Translations under genes and position numbers: made by a program
In this document: one piece after another, positions 37,020-48,188 of the stretch
Numbering within the stretch: the first letter of the stretch is position 1
Layout: each line of letters opens with the position of its first letter
Assembly: GCF_000154985.1 (NCBI RefSeq)
Contig: NZ_DS572687.1
Location: 24,084-88,083, forward strand
DNA: 64,000 bases
Direction of reading: 5' to 3'
DNA from: Streptococcus infantarius subsp. infantarius ATCC BAA-102
GTDB lineage: Bacteria; Bacillota; Bacilli; Lactobacillales; Streptococcaceae
The notes under the pieces: generated by a model
What the model saw: the letters and a program-made list of their open reading frames with translations, nothing else
What the model was told of the DNA's origin: nothing
The model's database searches: none

Positions 37020-38918
37020 TTATTGGTTACGATGGTGGTTTTGTTTACCTTCCAAGTAAACCATCAAGATAGAAATATCAGCTGGGTTAACCCCTGAAAT
37101 ACGGCTTGCTTGTCCGATAGTTTCAGGATTAATTTTCTTGAATTTTTGACGAGCTTCTGTCGCAATAGAATCGATATCATCCCAGTCAATATTAGCAGGG
37201 ATGCGTTTTTCTTCCATGCGTTTCATTTTAGCCACTTGATCAAGTGCTTTGTTGATGTAACCTTCGTATTTGATTTCAGTTTCCAAAAGTTCAACTACTT
37301 TGCTATCCAGTTTTTCTTCCGCAGGACCGACAAAACTTGTTGCAATTTCATAATTGATTTCTGGACGACGCATGAATTCTTTAGCTGTCAAGGCGTCTGT
37401 CAATGGTTTGAAACCAAGTGCTTCAATACGTGCATTAGTTTCCTTGATAGGCTTGATTTTAAGACTTGACAGTCTTGTCAACTCCTTGTCAAATTGACGT
37501 TTACGGTTCAAGTAACGTTCATAGCGTTCTTCATCAACCAAACCAACACGGTGACCAATTTCAGTCAAACGCATATCAGCATTATCATGACGCAAAATCA
37601 AACGATATTCTGCACGACTTGTCAACAAACGATAAGGTTCCAAAGTTCCTTTTGTTACCAAGTCATCAATCATAACACCAATGTAAGCATCACTACGTTT
37701 TAGAATCATTTCTGGTTTACCTTGAACTTTAAGAGCGGCATTGATACCAGCAACAATCCCTTGTCCTGCAGCTTCTTCATAACCTGAAGTACCATTAGTT
37801 TGACCTGCGGTAAAAAGTCCAGAAATTTTCTTAGTTTCAAGTGTTGCACGCAATTGGTGTGGCAAAACGATATCATACTCAATCGCATAACCTGTACGCA
37901 TCATTTCAGCATTTTCAAGCCCTTTAATTGAGTGAACCAATTCTTTTTGAACATCCTCAGGAAGACTTGTTGACAATCCTTGAATGTACACTTCTTCAGT
38001 TTCACGTCCTTCTGGTTCTAGGAAAAGTTGGTGACGTTCTTTATCTGCAAAACGAACAATTTTATCTTCGATAGATGGGCAATAACGAGGACCGACACCT
38101 TTAACAATACCTGAGAACATTGGGGCACGATAAAGGTTTTTATTGATAATATCGTGGCTTGTTTGGTTAGTATATGTCAACCAGCAAGGAATTTGATCTT
38201 TGAGATAATCTTCATCATTTGACATGAATGAGAAATGATTTGGTTTTTCATCACCTGGTTGAATTTCTGTTTCGTCATAATTGATAGAACTTGCTTTAAC
38301 GCGTGGTGGTGTTCCTGTTTTGAATCGACCAATTTCAAGACCAAGTTCTTTTAAGTTATCAGCAAGTCCGATAGAAGCCAAGCTGTTATTAGGACCAGAT
38401 GAATATTTGAGTTCTCCTAAAATGATTTCTCCACGAAGAGCTGTACCAGTTGTGATAACGACAGCTTTAGCTGAAAATTTTTGATTAGTAGCTGTGCGAA
38501 CACCAACAACTTTTCCATCTTCAACTAAAACTTCTTCAATCATTGACTGACGTAATGTCAAATTCTCTTGCTGTTCAACAGTATGCTTCATTGTACGAGA
38601 GTAAAGCGCCTTATCAGCTTGTGCACGAAGAGCACGTACAGCAGGACCTTTACCAGTATTAAGCATTTTCATTTGGATGTAAGTCTTGTCAATGTTCTTA
38701 CCCATTTCTCCACCAAGAGCATCGATTTCACGAACGACGATACCTTTGGCAGAACCTCCGATAGCAGGGTTACATGGCATAAAGGATAACATTTCCAAAT
38801 TGATTGTTGCGAGCATTGTTTTACAACCCATACGAGCTGCAGCTAAACTAGCTTCTACACCAGCATGCCCAGCACCAACAACAATTACATCATAATTTTC
38901 AGCAAATTCATGTGTCAT
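37020..38918 (-). CDS. mnmG: tRNA uridine-5-carboxymethylaminomethyl modification enzyme MnmG (GidA)
   Basis: FAD-dependent partner of MnmE that modifies the wobble uridine U34. The FAD-binding Rossmann loop [15 protein letters not shown] is at residues 13-27, followed by [11 protein letters not shown], the insertion domains, the [18 protein letters not shown] motif, and the C-terminal helical domain that binds MnmE ([15 protein letters not shown]). Length 632 aa is standard. No strong Shine-Dalgarno is seen ahead of the ATG. It is transcribed alone and ends at 36964. Confidence 0.96.
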   Translation of the reverse strand: MTHEFAENYDVIVVGAGHAGVEASLAAARMGCKTMLATINLEMLSFMPCNPAIGGSAKGIVVREIDALGGEMGKNIDKTYIQMKMLNTGKGPAVRALRAQADKALYSRTMKHTVEQQENLTLRQSMIEEVLVEDGKVVGVRTATNQKFSAKAVVITTGTALRGEIILGELKYSSGPNNSLASIGLADNLKELGLEIGRFKTGTPPRVKASSINYDETEIQPGDEKPNHFSFMSNDEDYLKDQIPCWLTYTNQTSHDIINKNLYRAPMFSGIVKGVGPRYCPSIEDKIVRFADKERHQLFLEPEGRETEEVYIQGLSTSLPEDVQKELVHSIKGLENAEMMRTGYAIEYDIVLPHQLRATLETKKISGLFTAGQTNGTSGYEEAAGQGIVAGINAALKVQGKPEMILKRSDAYIGVMIDDLVTKGTLEPYRLLTSRAEYRLILRHDNADMRLTEIGHRVGLVDEERYERYLNRKRQFDKELTRLSSLKIKPIKETNARIEALGFKPLTDALTAKEFMRRPEINYEIATSFVGPAEEKLDSKVVELLETEIKYEGYINKALDQVAKMKRMEEKRIPANIDWDDIDSIATEARQKFKKINPETIGQASRISGVNPADISILMVYLEGKQNHHRNQ

Positions 38919-39064
38919 GATTCAATTACAATATCAAGTAAACCTTTGCCATTCTTTTTATCAAATTAAAATAATCAAAAGATTAGCTAAGCTACTCAAA
39001 GCATTCCTTTCCAAATATAAAATACGATTAGTAAAACAAAAAAACGATCAAAACCCTCGAAAAC

Positions 39065-39087
39065 TGTGCGACAAAAACGCACAATTC
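39065..39087 (-). terminator. Possible weak terminator upstream of mnmG
   Basis: TGTGCG / CGCACA stem with a 7-nt loop followed on the minus strand by GTTTTC. It could end the mnmA and isomerase-pseudogene transcript. The T-run is short. Confidence 0.4.
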
Positions 39088-39139
39088 TCATGAGCTTTGA
39101 CCATCATGATTATTGTTATGATTATTGTATCAAATTAAG

Positions 39140-39778
39140 TTAAATTGTCAATTTAATCGCCGATAATTTTTCGAGCAATAGTTGATTTTTCCCATTAGTC
39201 ATAAGATAGTTATAAAAACTTTCTCGACATAAGATTTTTCGGAGAAGGTTTTGATCGAGTTGATCTAGGATATCACTAAAAGAGCGTTTGGTGATAGTCG
39301 CTAACTTAACCAAGTTGTCAGCGTCTTGCCGTTTACGTTTAGCTTCTTCTTTTGGATATCCACAACCGAACTCATCTTCAAATAACTTATCTAGAGTGTA
39401 CTGTAAATTTAGCTCACCTGACCACCCAAAATTTAAGCCTAATGGCAAAGAAACAACATTGCCATTATTAATACGACCAAAAAGATAAGCATCTTGTGGT
39501 GTTTGAATAAAGCCACAACACAAGCCAGGTAAACTATTACAAGCAAGCATCATCCCTTGACCAGATGAACAACCAGTCACCACAAAATCTAGACTTTGTG
39601 TTTCAATCAACAAGCTTACCATAACAGCCACTTCAACATATGAAAAGTTTGCTGCTTTATTTGGGAACATTCCAAAGTTAACAACTTCGTGTAGTCACTT
39701 TACAGCTTTCTGCACTGATTGAAACAAGAGGTCATTTATATCTGACCTTGTACTCGCTTGAATAACTCCCACTCTCAT
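39140..39778 (-). pseudogene. RpiB/LacA/LacB-family sugar-phosphate isomerase with nonsense codon
   Basis: From ATG 39778 with AGGAG upstream the frame reads MRVGVIQASTRSDINDLLF and hits TGA at 39695-39697 (codon 28). The same frame continues LHEVVNFGMFPNKAANFS and includes the catalytic-loop signature VTGCSSGQGMMLACN, then NFGWSGELNLQYTLDKLF, to the stop at 39140. The full-length product would be about 212 residues, normal for this streptococcal RpiB-like family. A downstream ATG (39670) could make a fragment lacking the N-terminal strand, but that is unlikely to be functional. It lies just downstream of mnmA. Confidence 0.75.
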
Positions 39779-39842
39779 AAGATAATCTCCTAGCATCATT
39801 CCCAAAAGTAAACCTGTCAACTTATCTTTACACCTTTGTCAA

Positions 39843-41105
<1,263 letters not shown>

Positions 41106-41163
41106 TTAGACTTATTTTTAAATCTTTTTCTCATTTTCTATGAAAGTAAATGATTTATTATCG

Positions 41164-41192
41164 TTTACCCATTTCCTTTCCTTTGTTATAAT
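41164..41192 (+). promoter_or_regulatory. Promoter of sdhB-sdhA
   Basis: -35 TTTACC (41164-41169), 17-bp spacer, -10 TATAAT (41187-41192), about 30 bp upstream of the sdhB start. Confidence 0.65.
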
Positions 41193-41222
41193 AAGTAAGC
41201 ATAGATTCTAGAAGGAGTAGAT

Positions 41223-41894
41223 ATGAAAAATCTAAAATTCCAATCCGTCTTTGATATTATCGGACCTGTTATGATTGGCCCATCAAGCAGCCACACTGCT
41301 GGTGCTGTTCGTATTGGAAAAATTGTTAACTCTATTTTCGGAGAAATTCCTGATTCCGTAACATTTCATTTATATAATTCATTTGCTAAAACTTACCGTG
41401 GACACGGAACTGATAAAGCACTCGTTGCTGGTATCCTAGGAATGGATACTGACAATCCAGATATTAAAAATTCATTAGAAAACGCTTACCAAAAAGGGGT
41501 ACGCATTTATTGGGATATTTTAAAGGACAGTAATGCCCCTCACCCAAATACTGCTAAGATTACCGTTGAAAAAGGGGATAAAAGCATGAGTATCACAGGT
41601 GTATCAATTGGTGGAGGAAATATTGAAGTTACTGAACTCAATGGCTTCTCTGTTTCTCTTAAAATGAATACCCCTACTCTTATTATCGTTCACCAAGATA
41701 TTCCTGGTATGATTGCTAAAGTAACAGATATTCTTTCTGAACACAATATCAACATTGCTCAAATGAATGTGACCCGCGAACGCGCTGGGGAAAAAGCCAT
41801 TATGATTATCGAAGTTGACTCACGTGATTGTCATAAAGCTGTGGAACAAATCCAGCACATTCCGCACCTACACAATGTCAATTTCTTTGACTAG
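41223..41894 (+). CDS. sdhB: L-serine ammonia-lyase, iron-sulfur-dependent, beta subunit
   Basis: Subunit of the two-part Fe-S serine dehydratase that converts L-serine to pyruvate and ammonia. The N-terminal beta domain has SVFDIIGPVMIGPSSSHTAGA; the C-terminal ~75 residues are an ACT domain (LIIVHQDIPGMIAKVTDIL), probably allosteric. 223 aa. GAAGGAG precedes the ATG. It is 11 nt upstream of sdhA in a two-gene operon. Confidence 0.93.
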   Translation: MKNLKFQSVFDIIGPVMIGPSSSHTAGAVRIGKIVNSIFGEIPDSVTFHLYNSFAKTYRGHGTDKALVAGILGMDTDNPDIKNSLENAYQKGVRIYWDILKDSNAPHPNTAKITVEKGDKSMSITGVSIGGGNIEVTELNGFSVSLKMNTPTLIIVHQDIPGMIAKVTDILSEHNINIAQMNVTRERAGEKAIMIIEVDSRDCHKAVEQIQHIPHLHNVNFFD

Positions 41895-41905
41895 AAAGGA
41901 AAAGA

Positions 41906-42778
41906 ATGTTTTATTCTATTAAAGAATTAGTTGAACAAGCCGATAAAGACTTTAACGGCAATATTGCTGAGCTAATGATTTCCACAGAAACAGAATTGAA
42001 CGGACGTAGCCGTGATGAAATTTTTCATATCATGAAGAAAAATCTTCAAGTCATGAAAAATTCTGTTACTGATGGACTCACTCCTAGTAAATCAATTAGT
42101 GGACTGACAGGCGGAGACGCTGTCAAGATGGATGCCTACTTAAAATCAGGTAAAACCTTGTCTGATACAACCATTTTAACAGCTGTCCGAAACGCAATTG
42201 CTGTCAACGAACTAAACGCCAAAATGGGGCTTGTCTGTGCAACTCCAACAGCAGGCTCTGCTGGATGCTTACCTGCTGTCTTAACAACGGCTATTGATAA
42301 ATTAAACCTCTCTGAAGAAGAGCAGTTAGAGTTCTTATTCACTGCTGGTGCCTTTGGACTGGTTATCGGAAATAACGCTTCTATTTCCGGTGCTGAAGGG
42401 GGCTGTCAAGCCGAAGTCGGGTCTGCTTCAGCCATGAGCGCAGCAGCTCTTGTTAAAGCTGCTGGAGGCTCTGCATACCAAGCTAGTCAAGCTGTGGCCT
42501 TCGTCATCAAAAATATGCTAGGTTTGATCTGTGACCCTGTCGCTGGTCTTGTCGAGGTTCCTTGTGTCAAACGTAACGCACTTGGATCTAGTTTTGCCTT
42601 AGTTGCCGCTGATATGGCACTGGCTGGCATTAAATCACAAATTCCAGTTGATGAAGTTGTTGATGCCATGTACCAAGTAGGATCTAGTTTACCAACAGCC
42701 TTTCGAGAGACTGCTGAAGGTGGTTTAGCAGCCACACCTACTGGTCGTCGCTTACAAGCTAAAATCTTTGGTGAATAG
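41906..42778 (+). CDS. sdhA: L-serine ammonia-lyase, iron-sulfur-dependent, alpha subunit
   Basis: Catalytic subunit carrying the 4Fe-4S cluster. Three cysteines sit in the conserved contexts GSAGCLPAV, GGCQAEVGSASAMSAA and GLVEVPCVKRNA. Length 290 aa matches free-standing alpha subunits. AGAAAGGA precedes the ATG. An 18-bp perfect palindrome follows the stop (42782-42799). Confidence 0.94.
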   Translation: MFYSIKELVEQADKDFNGNIAELMISTETELNGRSRDEIFHIMKKNLQVMKNSVTDGLTPSKSISGLTGGDAVKMDAYLKSGKTLSDTTILTAVRNAIAVNELNAKMGLVCATPTAGSAGCLPAVLTTAIDKLNLSEEEQLEFLFTAGAFGLVIGNNASISGAEGGCQAEVGSASAMSAAALVKAAGGSAYQASQAVAFVIKNMLGLICDPVAGLVEVPCVKRNALGSSFALVAADMALAGIKSQIPVDEVVDAMYQVGSSLPTAFRETAEGGLAATPTGRRLQAKIFGE

Positions 42779-42781
42779 ACG

Positions 42782-42799
42782 ATAGTATTCGAATACTAT
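42782..42799. repeat. 18-bp perfect palindrome
   Basis: ATAGTATTCGAATACTAT, immediately after the sdhA stop and about 70 bp before the HAD gene. There is no loop and no T-run, so a standard terminator is unlikely. Confidence 0.65.
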
Positions 42800-42866
42800 T
42801 TGTTTGGTTCCTTGCTAATTGACGTATTTATCAATCATTGTTGACAAAATTTACAGGAGAGTAAAC

Positions 42867-43502
42867 ATGAAATCTATCTTGTTTGACCTTGATGGAACAC
42901 TAGTAAATTCAAGTTCTGGTATTAAAGCAGCATTTAATTATGCCTTTGAAAAGTTACAACTACCTTTACAAACTGACAAACAATTGTCAACATTTATCGG
43001 ACCACCTCTAGAAGTCACTTTCGGTCATTATTTTGAGCAAGCTGACGAGGTTAATCATGCTATCAAAACCTTTAGAGATTACTATGGTGAAAAAGGAGTC
43101 CACCAAGTCTCTCTTTACACTGGTATCGCAGAAGCTCTACAAGAATTAAATGATTTAAATTACTCACTATTTGTTACCACAAGTAAGCACCAACCTATGG
43201 CTAACTTGATGTTAACAGAGCTTGGTATTATTTCACACTTTAAAAAAGTCTATGGGTCTACTCCCGAGCACTTCCACAAAGCTGATGTAATTAAGGCCTG
43301 TCTAACGGAACAAGGCATTCAAGCGCATGAAGCTGTTATCATCGGCGATACAAAGTTTGATATGATTGGTGGACAAAAAACAGGAGTTCGAAGACTTGGG
43401 GTAACCTGGGGATTTGGTAGCTTAGAAAGTTTACAAGAACATGGAGCAGAAAGTATCTGTCACCATCCATACGATATTAAAAAAGCACTATCATCTTTAT
43501 AG
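42867..43502 (+). CDS. HAD-family hydrolase, phosphoglycolate phosphatase-like
   Basis: A 211-residue haloacid dehalogenase-type phosphatase. Motif I FDLDGTLVNSS is at residues 5-15, motif II in FVTTSKHQP, motif III Lys around HFHKADV, and motif IV VIIGDTKFDMIGG. The cap domain is the small helical Gph/PhoE-type. Start set at 42867 because ACAGGAGAG lies upstream; the longer TTG-type frame has no such site. The substrate cannot be told from sequence. The stop falls inside the loop of a bidirectional terminator. Confidence 0.85.
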   Translation: MKSILFDLDGTLVNSSSGIKAAFNYAFEKLQLPLQTDKQLSTFIGPPLEVTFGHYFEQADEVNHAIKTFRDYYGEKGVHQVSLYTGIAEALQELNDLNYSLFVTTSKHQPMANLMLTELGIISHFKKVYGSTPEHFHKADVIKACLTEQGIQAHEAVIIGDTKFDMIGGQKTGVRRLGVTWGFGSLESLQEHGAESICHHPYDIKKALSSL

Positions 43503-43519
43503 GATGATTAGTGCTTTTT
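43480..43519. terminator. Bidirectional terminator between HAD and SLT genes
   Basis: AAAAGCACTA-TCATC pairs with GATGA-TTAGTGCTTTT, with A-runs and T-runs on either side. Serves the convergent genes at 43502 and 43531. Confidence 0.85.
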
Positions 43520-43530
43520 CTTCTATTAAA

Positions 43531-44199
43531 TTAGTATCCCCAAGCTGACAGTCCTTGAGTATTGTAAACTTTAATTGCTGTTGCAATTTGATCTTGAACT
43601 GTTGCAGTTGATCCCCAACCTGGCATAGTCTGGAATAAACCAGATGCTCCTGAAGCATTGGCAACCGTTGGATCTCCATTAGATTCACGTGCAATGATAA
43701 CTTCCCAAGTTGATTGTGGAACACCTGTTGCAGCAGCCATTTGGGCAGCAGCATCTGAACCAACAGCACCTGCTGTATTACCATTTGAAGCTACTGATGG
43801 TGCCGTTTGGGATGTCGTTGAAGATGGTGTAGTTGCTGCAGCTACAGTCGTTGTATTATCATTAGCTGGAGCAACCTCAGCATAACTTGATTCTGATTCT
43901 TGAACCTCTTCGGTAGAAGATGCCTCAACTTCTTCAGTTTCTTCTGATGAGCTACTGCTAGACTCTTCTGATTCTGCTGTAGTTGAACTGATACTTGTTG
44001 ATGACACTTCAGAGCTTTCAGAACTTGTTGACACAGCTTTCGCAGCTCCTGCCTCTGAACGAGTTGTAATAGTTTCTGCGAATGCTTCTATTTTTGGAAT
44101 AAGGACAACAACCATCGCTACAACTAAAATAGCTCCAAGGATGCTGACAATAATATTTCTAATTTTTCTATGTTTTGCTTTAGTAATCCTACTATACAT
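43531..44199 (-). CDS. Membrane-anchored lytic transglycosylase-like protein
   Basis: A short basic cytosolic N-terminus ([15 protein letters not shown]), one membrane helix (about residues 15-37), a long Ser/Thr/Glu/Ala-rich extracytoplasmic spacer (about 45-145), and a C-terminal SLT-type domain with the catalytic-Glu context [11 protein letters not shown] and [10 protein letters not shown], ending in LSAWGY. It should act on peptidoglycan outside the membrane. The start is set at 44199; a Shine-Dalgarno AGAGG is 14 nt upstream, which is far. The alternative ATG (44241) lies in the likely -10 region. An upstream motif (44272-44289) is shared with the next muralytic gene. Confidence 0.8.
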   Translation of the reverse strand: MYSRITKAKHRKIRNIIVSILGAILVVAMVVVLIPKIEAFAETITTRSEAGAAKAVSTSSESSEVSSTSISSTTAESEESSSSSSEETEEVEASSTEEVQESESSYAEVAPANDNTTTVAAATTPSSTTSQTAPSVASNGNTAGAVGSDAAAQMAAATGVPQSTWEVIIARESNGDPTVANASGASGLFQTMPGWGSTATVQDQIATAIKVYNTQGLSAWGY

Positions 44200-44237
44200 G
44201 TTAAATAAATATACCTCTCTAGAACTCCTGTTTCCTA

Positions 44238-44289
44238 TCATATAATTTATTTATTACTCGCAGATTGAAAATATGTTAAAAATATTACA
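44238..44289 (-). promoter_or_regulatory. SLT-gene promoter with shared upstream motif
   Basis: Possible -10 TATGAT (44238-44243) and upstream TGTAATATTTTTAACATA (minus strand, 44272-44289). No good -35 lies between, suggesting activator dependence; the motif begins with TGTAAT as WalR/VicR half-sites do. Confidence 0.55.
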
Positions 44290-44352
44290 GAGATATTGAA
44301 ATTAACCTCGTTTTTACTATGAAAACGCTAAAATTCAAGCTTTTGTAGACAT

Positions 44353-44383
44353 AAAAAAGCTTGAAGATAAATTCTTCAAGCTT
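44353..44383 (-). terminator. Terminator after LysM gene
   Basis: Perfect 11-bp AAGCTTGAAGA / TCTTCAAGCTT stem with 5-nt loop and T6 on the minus strand. Confidence 0.85.
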
Positions 44384-44448
44384 ATCTATCTAATACTGGT
44401 AATTCGCTAAATAGTAAATAATATTAACTCTAAGAAAAGTCTCTTATC

Positions 44449-45039
44449 TTAGTACCAACCGTTGGCATTCCAGAATGCGAGGGCTGCTGACCATGAACCG
44501 TAACGTCCTGCTACGTATGAATCGGCAACGCGTTCTTGGTTTTCAGCTGACAAGTCACCATTTAGGTATGACATTGTCAATTGGTAACGACCATAGTATT
44601 GACCGTTTTGAGCTGTGTAGCTACCGCTTGATTCGCGTTGAGCAATGATTTCTTTAGCTTGAGCGTCTGAAGTACCCAAGTTTGATGAGTAAGAAGTAGT
44701 TGTTGTTTCAGCTGGTGCTGCTGCCACTGTTGCTGGAGCTGGTGCTGCTTCTACAGCTGCAGTTTCAGTTGTAGTTGCTGCTGGCGCAGTAGCTTCTGAA
44801 TCTAGTTCCAAGATTTGACCTACAGTGATGAAGTCAACGTTAGCGATTTGGTTAGTTGAAGCCAATTTTTCAACTGTAGTGTTGTAAGTTACAGCAATTT
44901 TAGAAAGTGTATCACCTGATTTTACTGTGTATGAATCAGCGTTAGCAACTGCTGGGGCAATAAGTGCTGCTGCTGCTGCTACACCGGCAAGACCAAGTTT
45001 AATAGATTTCGATTTAGTTTTAAAAATATTTGTTTGCAT
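44449..45039 (-). CDS. Secreted LysM peptidoglycan hydrolase-like (Apf/transglycosylase) protein
   Basis: 196 residues. A signal peptide with basic start and Ala-rich core ([20 protein letters not shown], cleavage after ANA about residue 34) is followed by a LysM domain ([20 protein letters not shown], split at residue 56), an Ala/Thr/Pro-rich linker, and a C-terminal transglycosylase-like domain with [16 protein letters not shown] and YYGRYQL ending AFWNANGWY. This architecture is shared with aggregation-promoting factor and related wall hydrolases. AAGGAG precedes the ATG. Its promoter carries the same motif as the SLT gene downstream, at the same distance, suggesting joint control. Confidence 0.87.
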   Translation of the reverse strand: MQTNIFKTKSKSIKLGLAGVAAAAALIAPAVANADSYTVKSGDTLSKIAVTYNTTVEKLASTNQIANVDFITVGQILELDSEATAPAATTTETAAVEAAPAPATVAAAPAETTTTSYSSNLGTSDAQAKEIIAQRESSGSYTAQNGQYYGRYQLTMSYLNGDLSAENQERVADSYVAGRYGSWSAALAFWNANGWY

Positions 45040-45079
45040 TATATGCTCCTTTTTTGTTTCAAAAATTAGTACAGACTAT

Positions 45080-45132
45080 ATAATACAGACTTAATGTTAC
45101 TCTGGCTTTAGAGTTATATTAAAAATATTACA
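45080..45132 (-). promoter_or_regulatory. LysM-gene promoter with shared upstream motif
   Basis: -10 TATTAT (45080-45085) and TGTAATATTTTTAATATA (minus strand, 45115-45132), matching 17 of 18 positions of the motif at 44272-44289. No good -35 is present. Near the -10 the segment AGTCTGTA occurs twice in direct orientation (45073-45094 region). Confidence 0.55.
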
Positions 45133-45154
45133 ATTAGATTCTTATAATATAAAG

Positions 45155-45179
45155 AAAACGCCTACAGATTAGACGTTTT
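45155..45179 (-). terminator. Terminator after ecfT operon
   Basis: AAAACG...CGTTTT stem with an inner CT/AG pair and T-rich tail on the minus strand; it overlaps the end of ecfT. Confidence 0.6.
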
Positions 45180-45975
45180 AGCTTTCTTTAAGATAAAATA
45201 AGAGAATTCCTAAAATTATGACAAGCAAAATGGTCACTGAATCTTTGATTTTCCATTGTAAAATTCGGTATTTTGTACGCCCATCTCCACCTTGATAGCC
45301 ACGTGCTTCCATGGCAAGAGCCAAAGCATCCGCACGTTTAAAGCTTGAAGCAAAGAGCGGAATAAGGATTGGAATGATTGATTTAACCTTTTGAATGAGA
45401 TTTCCTTCACCAAAATCAACCCCACGCGCTCGCTGAGCTTTCATAATACGTGTCGTATCATCCATCAATGTTGGGACAAAACGTAAACTCAAAGACAGCA
45501 TTAAGCCGATTTCGTGAGCAGGAATCTTAAAACGAACAAATGGTTTCAACAATGACTCCACAGCATCAGCAAGGCTTAAAGGCGTTGTCGTCAAGGTTAA
45601 TAGCGTTGAAAAGAAGATAATCAAAACAAAACGCATGAAAATTAATATTGCTTGATTAAACCCGTAGCTAGTAATTTTCAAAATACCAAATTGGAAATAG
45701 GTCTCACCACCGTGTGTAAAGAACATTTGAAATAAGGTCGTGAATAAAATAATTCCAATCATCGGACGAACTCCCTTTAAGAAGAAGCTAAGTTTTATCT
45801 TCGATAAGAAGACAACTCCTAAAGTAAAAGCAATCATCAATAGATTGGTCACAAGGTTATTGGCCCAAAAAACAATGATAATGTATAAAATCATTGAAAG
45901 AAGTTTACTACGAGGGTCTAGACGATGAATTAAGGAATCTCCAGGTACATAACGACCAAGTATTAATTTATCCAT
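45178..45975 (-). CDS. ecfT: ECF transporter transmembrane protein EcfT
   Basis: T-component of the energy-coupling-factor vitamin transporter, linking the ATPases to exchangeable S-components. A 265-residue protein with about six membrane segments and the two coupling-helix motifs ARG ([10 protein letters not shown] and [10 protein letters not shown]), which contact the ATPases. It begins with [20 protein letters not shown], a conserved start. GAGGTGG precedes the ATG, which overlaps the ecfA2 end by 8 nt. It is the last gene of the operon. Confidence 0.95.
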   Translation of the reverse strand: MDKLILGRYVPGDSLIHRLDPRSKLLSMILYIIIVFWANNLVTNLLMIAFTLGVVFLSKIKLSFFLKGVRPMIGIILFTTLFQMFFTHGGETYFQFGILKITSYGFNQAILIFMRFVLIIFFSTLLTLTTTPLSLADAVESLLKPFVRFKIPAHEIGLMLSLSLRFVPTLMDDTTRIMKAQRARGVDFGEGNLIQKVKSIIPILIPLFASSFKRADALALAMEARGYQGGDGRTKYRILQWKIKDSVTILLVIILGILLFYLKES

Positions 45976-46810
45976 GTTTCACCACCTCTGCAAATTCTTC
46001 TATAGTAATTGGTAAAGCATCTAAATGTAAGCCGCGTTTGACAAGTTGCTGAGCGAATTTCGTAATTTTAGGAACACCAAGTTGTTTACTTTCAAGAAAT
46101 GCGACATCTTGGAAGACTTCTTTAGGATAACCTGAGCGAACCAATTTACCACCTTCAAGAACATTAACATAATCAGCATAATTGGCAACATCATCCATTA
46201 AATGAGTTACTAAAACAATTGTCATGCCATTTTGATGCAGTTCTTTAAATAAAGTCATCAATTCACGGCGTCCTTTAGGGTCTAGGCCAGCTGTCGGTTC
46301 ATCTAGAACCAAAACCTCTGGTTCCATGGCTAGAATCCCAGCAATAGCCACACGACGCATTTGACCACCAGATAGCTCAAAAGGATTCTTTTCAAAAAAT
46401 TCTTCATGAATTCCTACCATGGCAAGTTTTTCACGCGCTAACTGTTCAGCTTCTTCTATAGAAACACCAAAATTTTGTGGTCCAAATGCCACATCCTTAA
46501 GAACTGTTTCCTCAAAAAGCTGACTTTCAGGAAATTGAAAGACCAGTCCAACCTTTTTACGGACGGGTTTTATTTCCTTATTTTTTGAGTTTGCCGTAAT
46601 CTTAATATCATCAACAATAACAGCCCCTTCTGTAGGGACGTTAAGACCATTCAAAAGTTGCATGATTGTTGACTTACCTGACCCAGTGTGGCCGATAAAG
46701 GCTGTATATGAGCCTTCTTTTATAGTAAGATTAATGTCAAAAAGGGCACGCCCTTCAAAAGGTGTCCCCGCTTGATATGTATAATTTACGCCTTCAAGAG
46801 TAATTCCCAT
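45968..46810 (-). CDS. ecfA2: ECF transporter ATP-binding protein EcfA2
   Basis: ATPase subunit with Walker [13 protein letters not shown], signature [16 protein letters not shown] and Walker [14 protein letters not shown]. It pairs with EcfA1 and EcfT. 280 aa. It overlaps ecfA1 upstream by 25 nt and ecfT downstream by 8 nt, so all three are tightly coupled. The Shine-Dalgarno is weak, consistent with translation coupled to ecfA1. Confidence 0.95.
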   Translation of the reverse strand: MGITLEGVNYTYQAGTPFEGRALFDINLTIKEGSYTAFIGHTGSGKSTIMQLLNGLNVPTEGAVIVDDIKITANSKNKEIKPVRKKVGLVFQFPESQLFEETVLKDVAFGPQNFGVSIEEAEQLAREKLAMVGIHEEFFEKNPFELSGGQMRRVAIAGILAMEPEVLVLDEPTAGLDPKGRRELMTLFKELHQNGMTIVLVTHLMDDVANYADYVNVLEGGKLVRSGYPKEVFQDVAFLESKQLGVPKITKFAQQLVKRGLHLDALPITIEEFAEVVKHG

Positions 46811-47625
46811 AACTGATCTTCTAATTCCTTTTCCGTAAGATAATTCTCTGTAAATTCAAACCCTCTGTCTTTTAAAGTAGAGATAAGATTGGCTGAAAAA
46901 GGAATATCCAATCCCAAAGTCAATAATTCTTCTCCTCTTGCAAAAAGTTCGCGTGGAGTTGAACTTGACTCAACTTTTCCTTTTTTCATGACTAAGACAC
47001 GATCACTAAGCACAACCTCATCCAAATCATGAGTGATAGACACAACGGTCATATTATATTGATCACGAATCTCTTTGATTGTTTGAATTAATTCTAAGCG
47101 TCCTTCTGGATCAAGCATACTAGTCGCTTCATCCAAAATAATAATATTAGGATGCATAGCAATAGCACCTGCAATAGCCACACGTTGTTTTTGTCCACCT
47201 GACAAACGAGCTGGTTCACGATCAGCAAAAGCTGACATGCCAACTAATTCAAGGGCTTCTTTGACACGTGCTTGCATCTCTTCTAATGGAATTCCCTTGT
47301 TTTCTAACCCAAATGCGACATCGTCTTCAACTGTCGCACCAACAAATTGGTTATCTGGATTTTGAAAAACCATTCCAATTTTATGACGAATGTTCCACAC
47401 GTTTTCTTCAGTTAAGAGTTCTCCCTCAACAAAGATTTGACCTGATTCAGCTGCTAAAAGCCCATCAATTAAGCGAACTGTGGTTGATTTTCCTGAACCA
47501 TTATGGCCAATAATGGACAACCATTCTCCCTGTTTCACGTGAAACGATAAATCATCTAAGGTGTAATGTTCTTGATGATCAGTATATTTGAATTTTAAAT
47601 GTTTGACGTCAATACTATTTGTCAT
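46786..47625 (-). CDS. ecfA1: ECF transporter ATP-binding protein EcfA1
   Basis: First ATPase of the ECF module: Walker [14 protein letters not shown], signature [14 protein letters not shown] and Walker [14 protein letters not shown]. 279 aa. AAGGACA precedes the ATG. Its start overlaps the pgsA stop by 4 nt (ATGA). The pgsA-ecfA1-ecfA2-ecfT order is standard for streptococci. Confidence 0.95.
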   Translation of the reverse strand: MTNSIDVKHLKFKYTDHQEHYTLDDLSFHVKQGEWLSIIGHNGSGKSTTVRLIDGLLAAESGQIFVEGELLTEENVWNIRHKIGMVFQNPDNQFVGATVEDDVAFGLENKGIPLEEMQARVKEALELVGMSAFADREPARLSGGQKQRVAIAGAIAMHPNIIILDEATSMLDPEGRLELIQTIKEIRDQYNMTVVSITHDLDEVVLSDRVLVMKKGKVESSSTPRELFARGEELLTLGLDIPFSANLISTLKDRGFEFTENYLTEKELEDQLWELLLKA

Positions 47626-48176
47626 TTAAATGTGTCCTTAAAGAGGAATCTTGCCCCTTTGAAATAATCATATCCTGAGTAAATTGTGAAAATCAAAGCG
47701 ACATAAAGCAAAAGTGTTCCAATCATTGAAAAATGCAAAAGTAAGAAAATAATTGAAAACATTTGAGTAAAAGTTTTGATTTTACCAGGCATAGCAGCTG
47801 CTAAAACTGTTCCACCATTTTCAACAAGTAGTAAACGAAGACCAGTTACTGCTAACTCACGACAAATAATAATCGCAGCAATCCACGCAGGAACCATTCC
47901 CAATTCAACTAACATAATAAACGCTGTCATCACTAACATTTTATCAGCCAATGGATCAGCAAATTTACCAAAGTTTGTAACAACTTGCCATTTTCTTGCA
48001 AGGTATCCATCTAAGTAGTCTGTAATACTTGCTAGCGCAAAAACAACTGCTGCAACAGCATGTCCAGCTACGCTATTCCAGATACAAAGAATCAAGATAA
48101 ATACTGGAATCAAAACAATGCGACCTAATGTTAACAAATTAGGGATGTTTTCTTTTTTTGTAAAATTGATTTTCAT
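47622..48176 (-). CDS. pgsA: CDP-diacylglycerol-glycerol-3-phosphate 3-phosphatidyltransferase
   Basis: Makes phosphatidylglycerol phosphate from CDP-diacylglycerol and glycerol-3-phosphate. The 184-residue membrane protein contains the CDP-alcohol phosphotransferase motif D-G-x2-A-R-x8-G-x3-D-x3-D (DYLDGYLARKWQVV then GKFADPLAD). AAGGTAGG precedes the ATG. It follows rodZ by 12 nt. Confidence 0.95.
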   Translation of the reverse strand: MKINFTKKENIPNLLTLGRIVLIPVFILILCIWNSVAGHAVAAVVFALASITDYLDGYLARKWQVVTNFGKFADPLADKMLVMTAFIMLVELGMVPAWIAAIIICRELAVTGLRLLLVENGGTVLAAAMPGKIKTFTQMFSIIFLLLHFSMIGTLLLYVALIFTIYSGYDYFKGARFLFKDTFK

Positions 48177-48188
48177 TTTCCTACCTTA

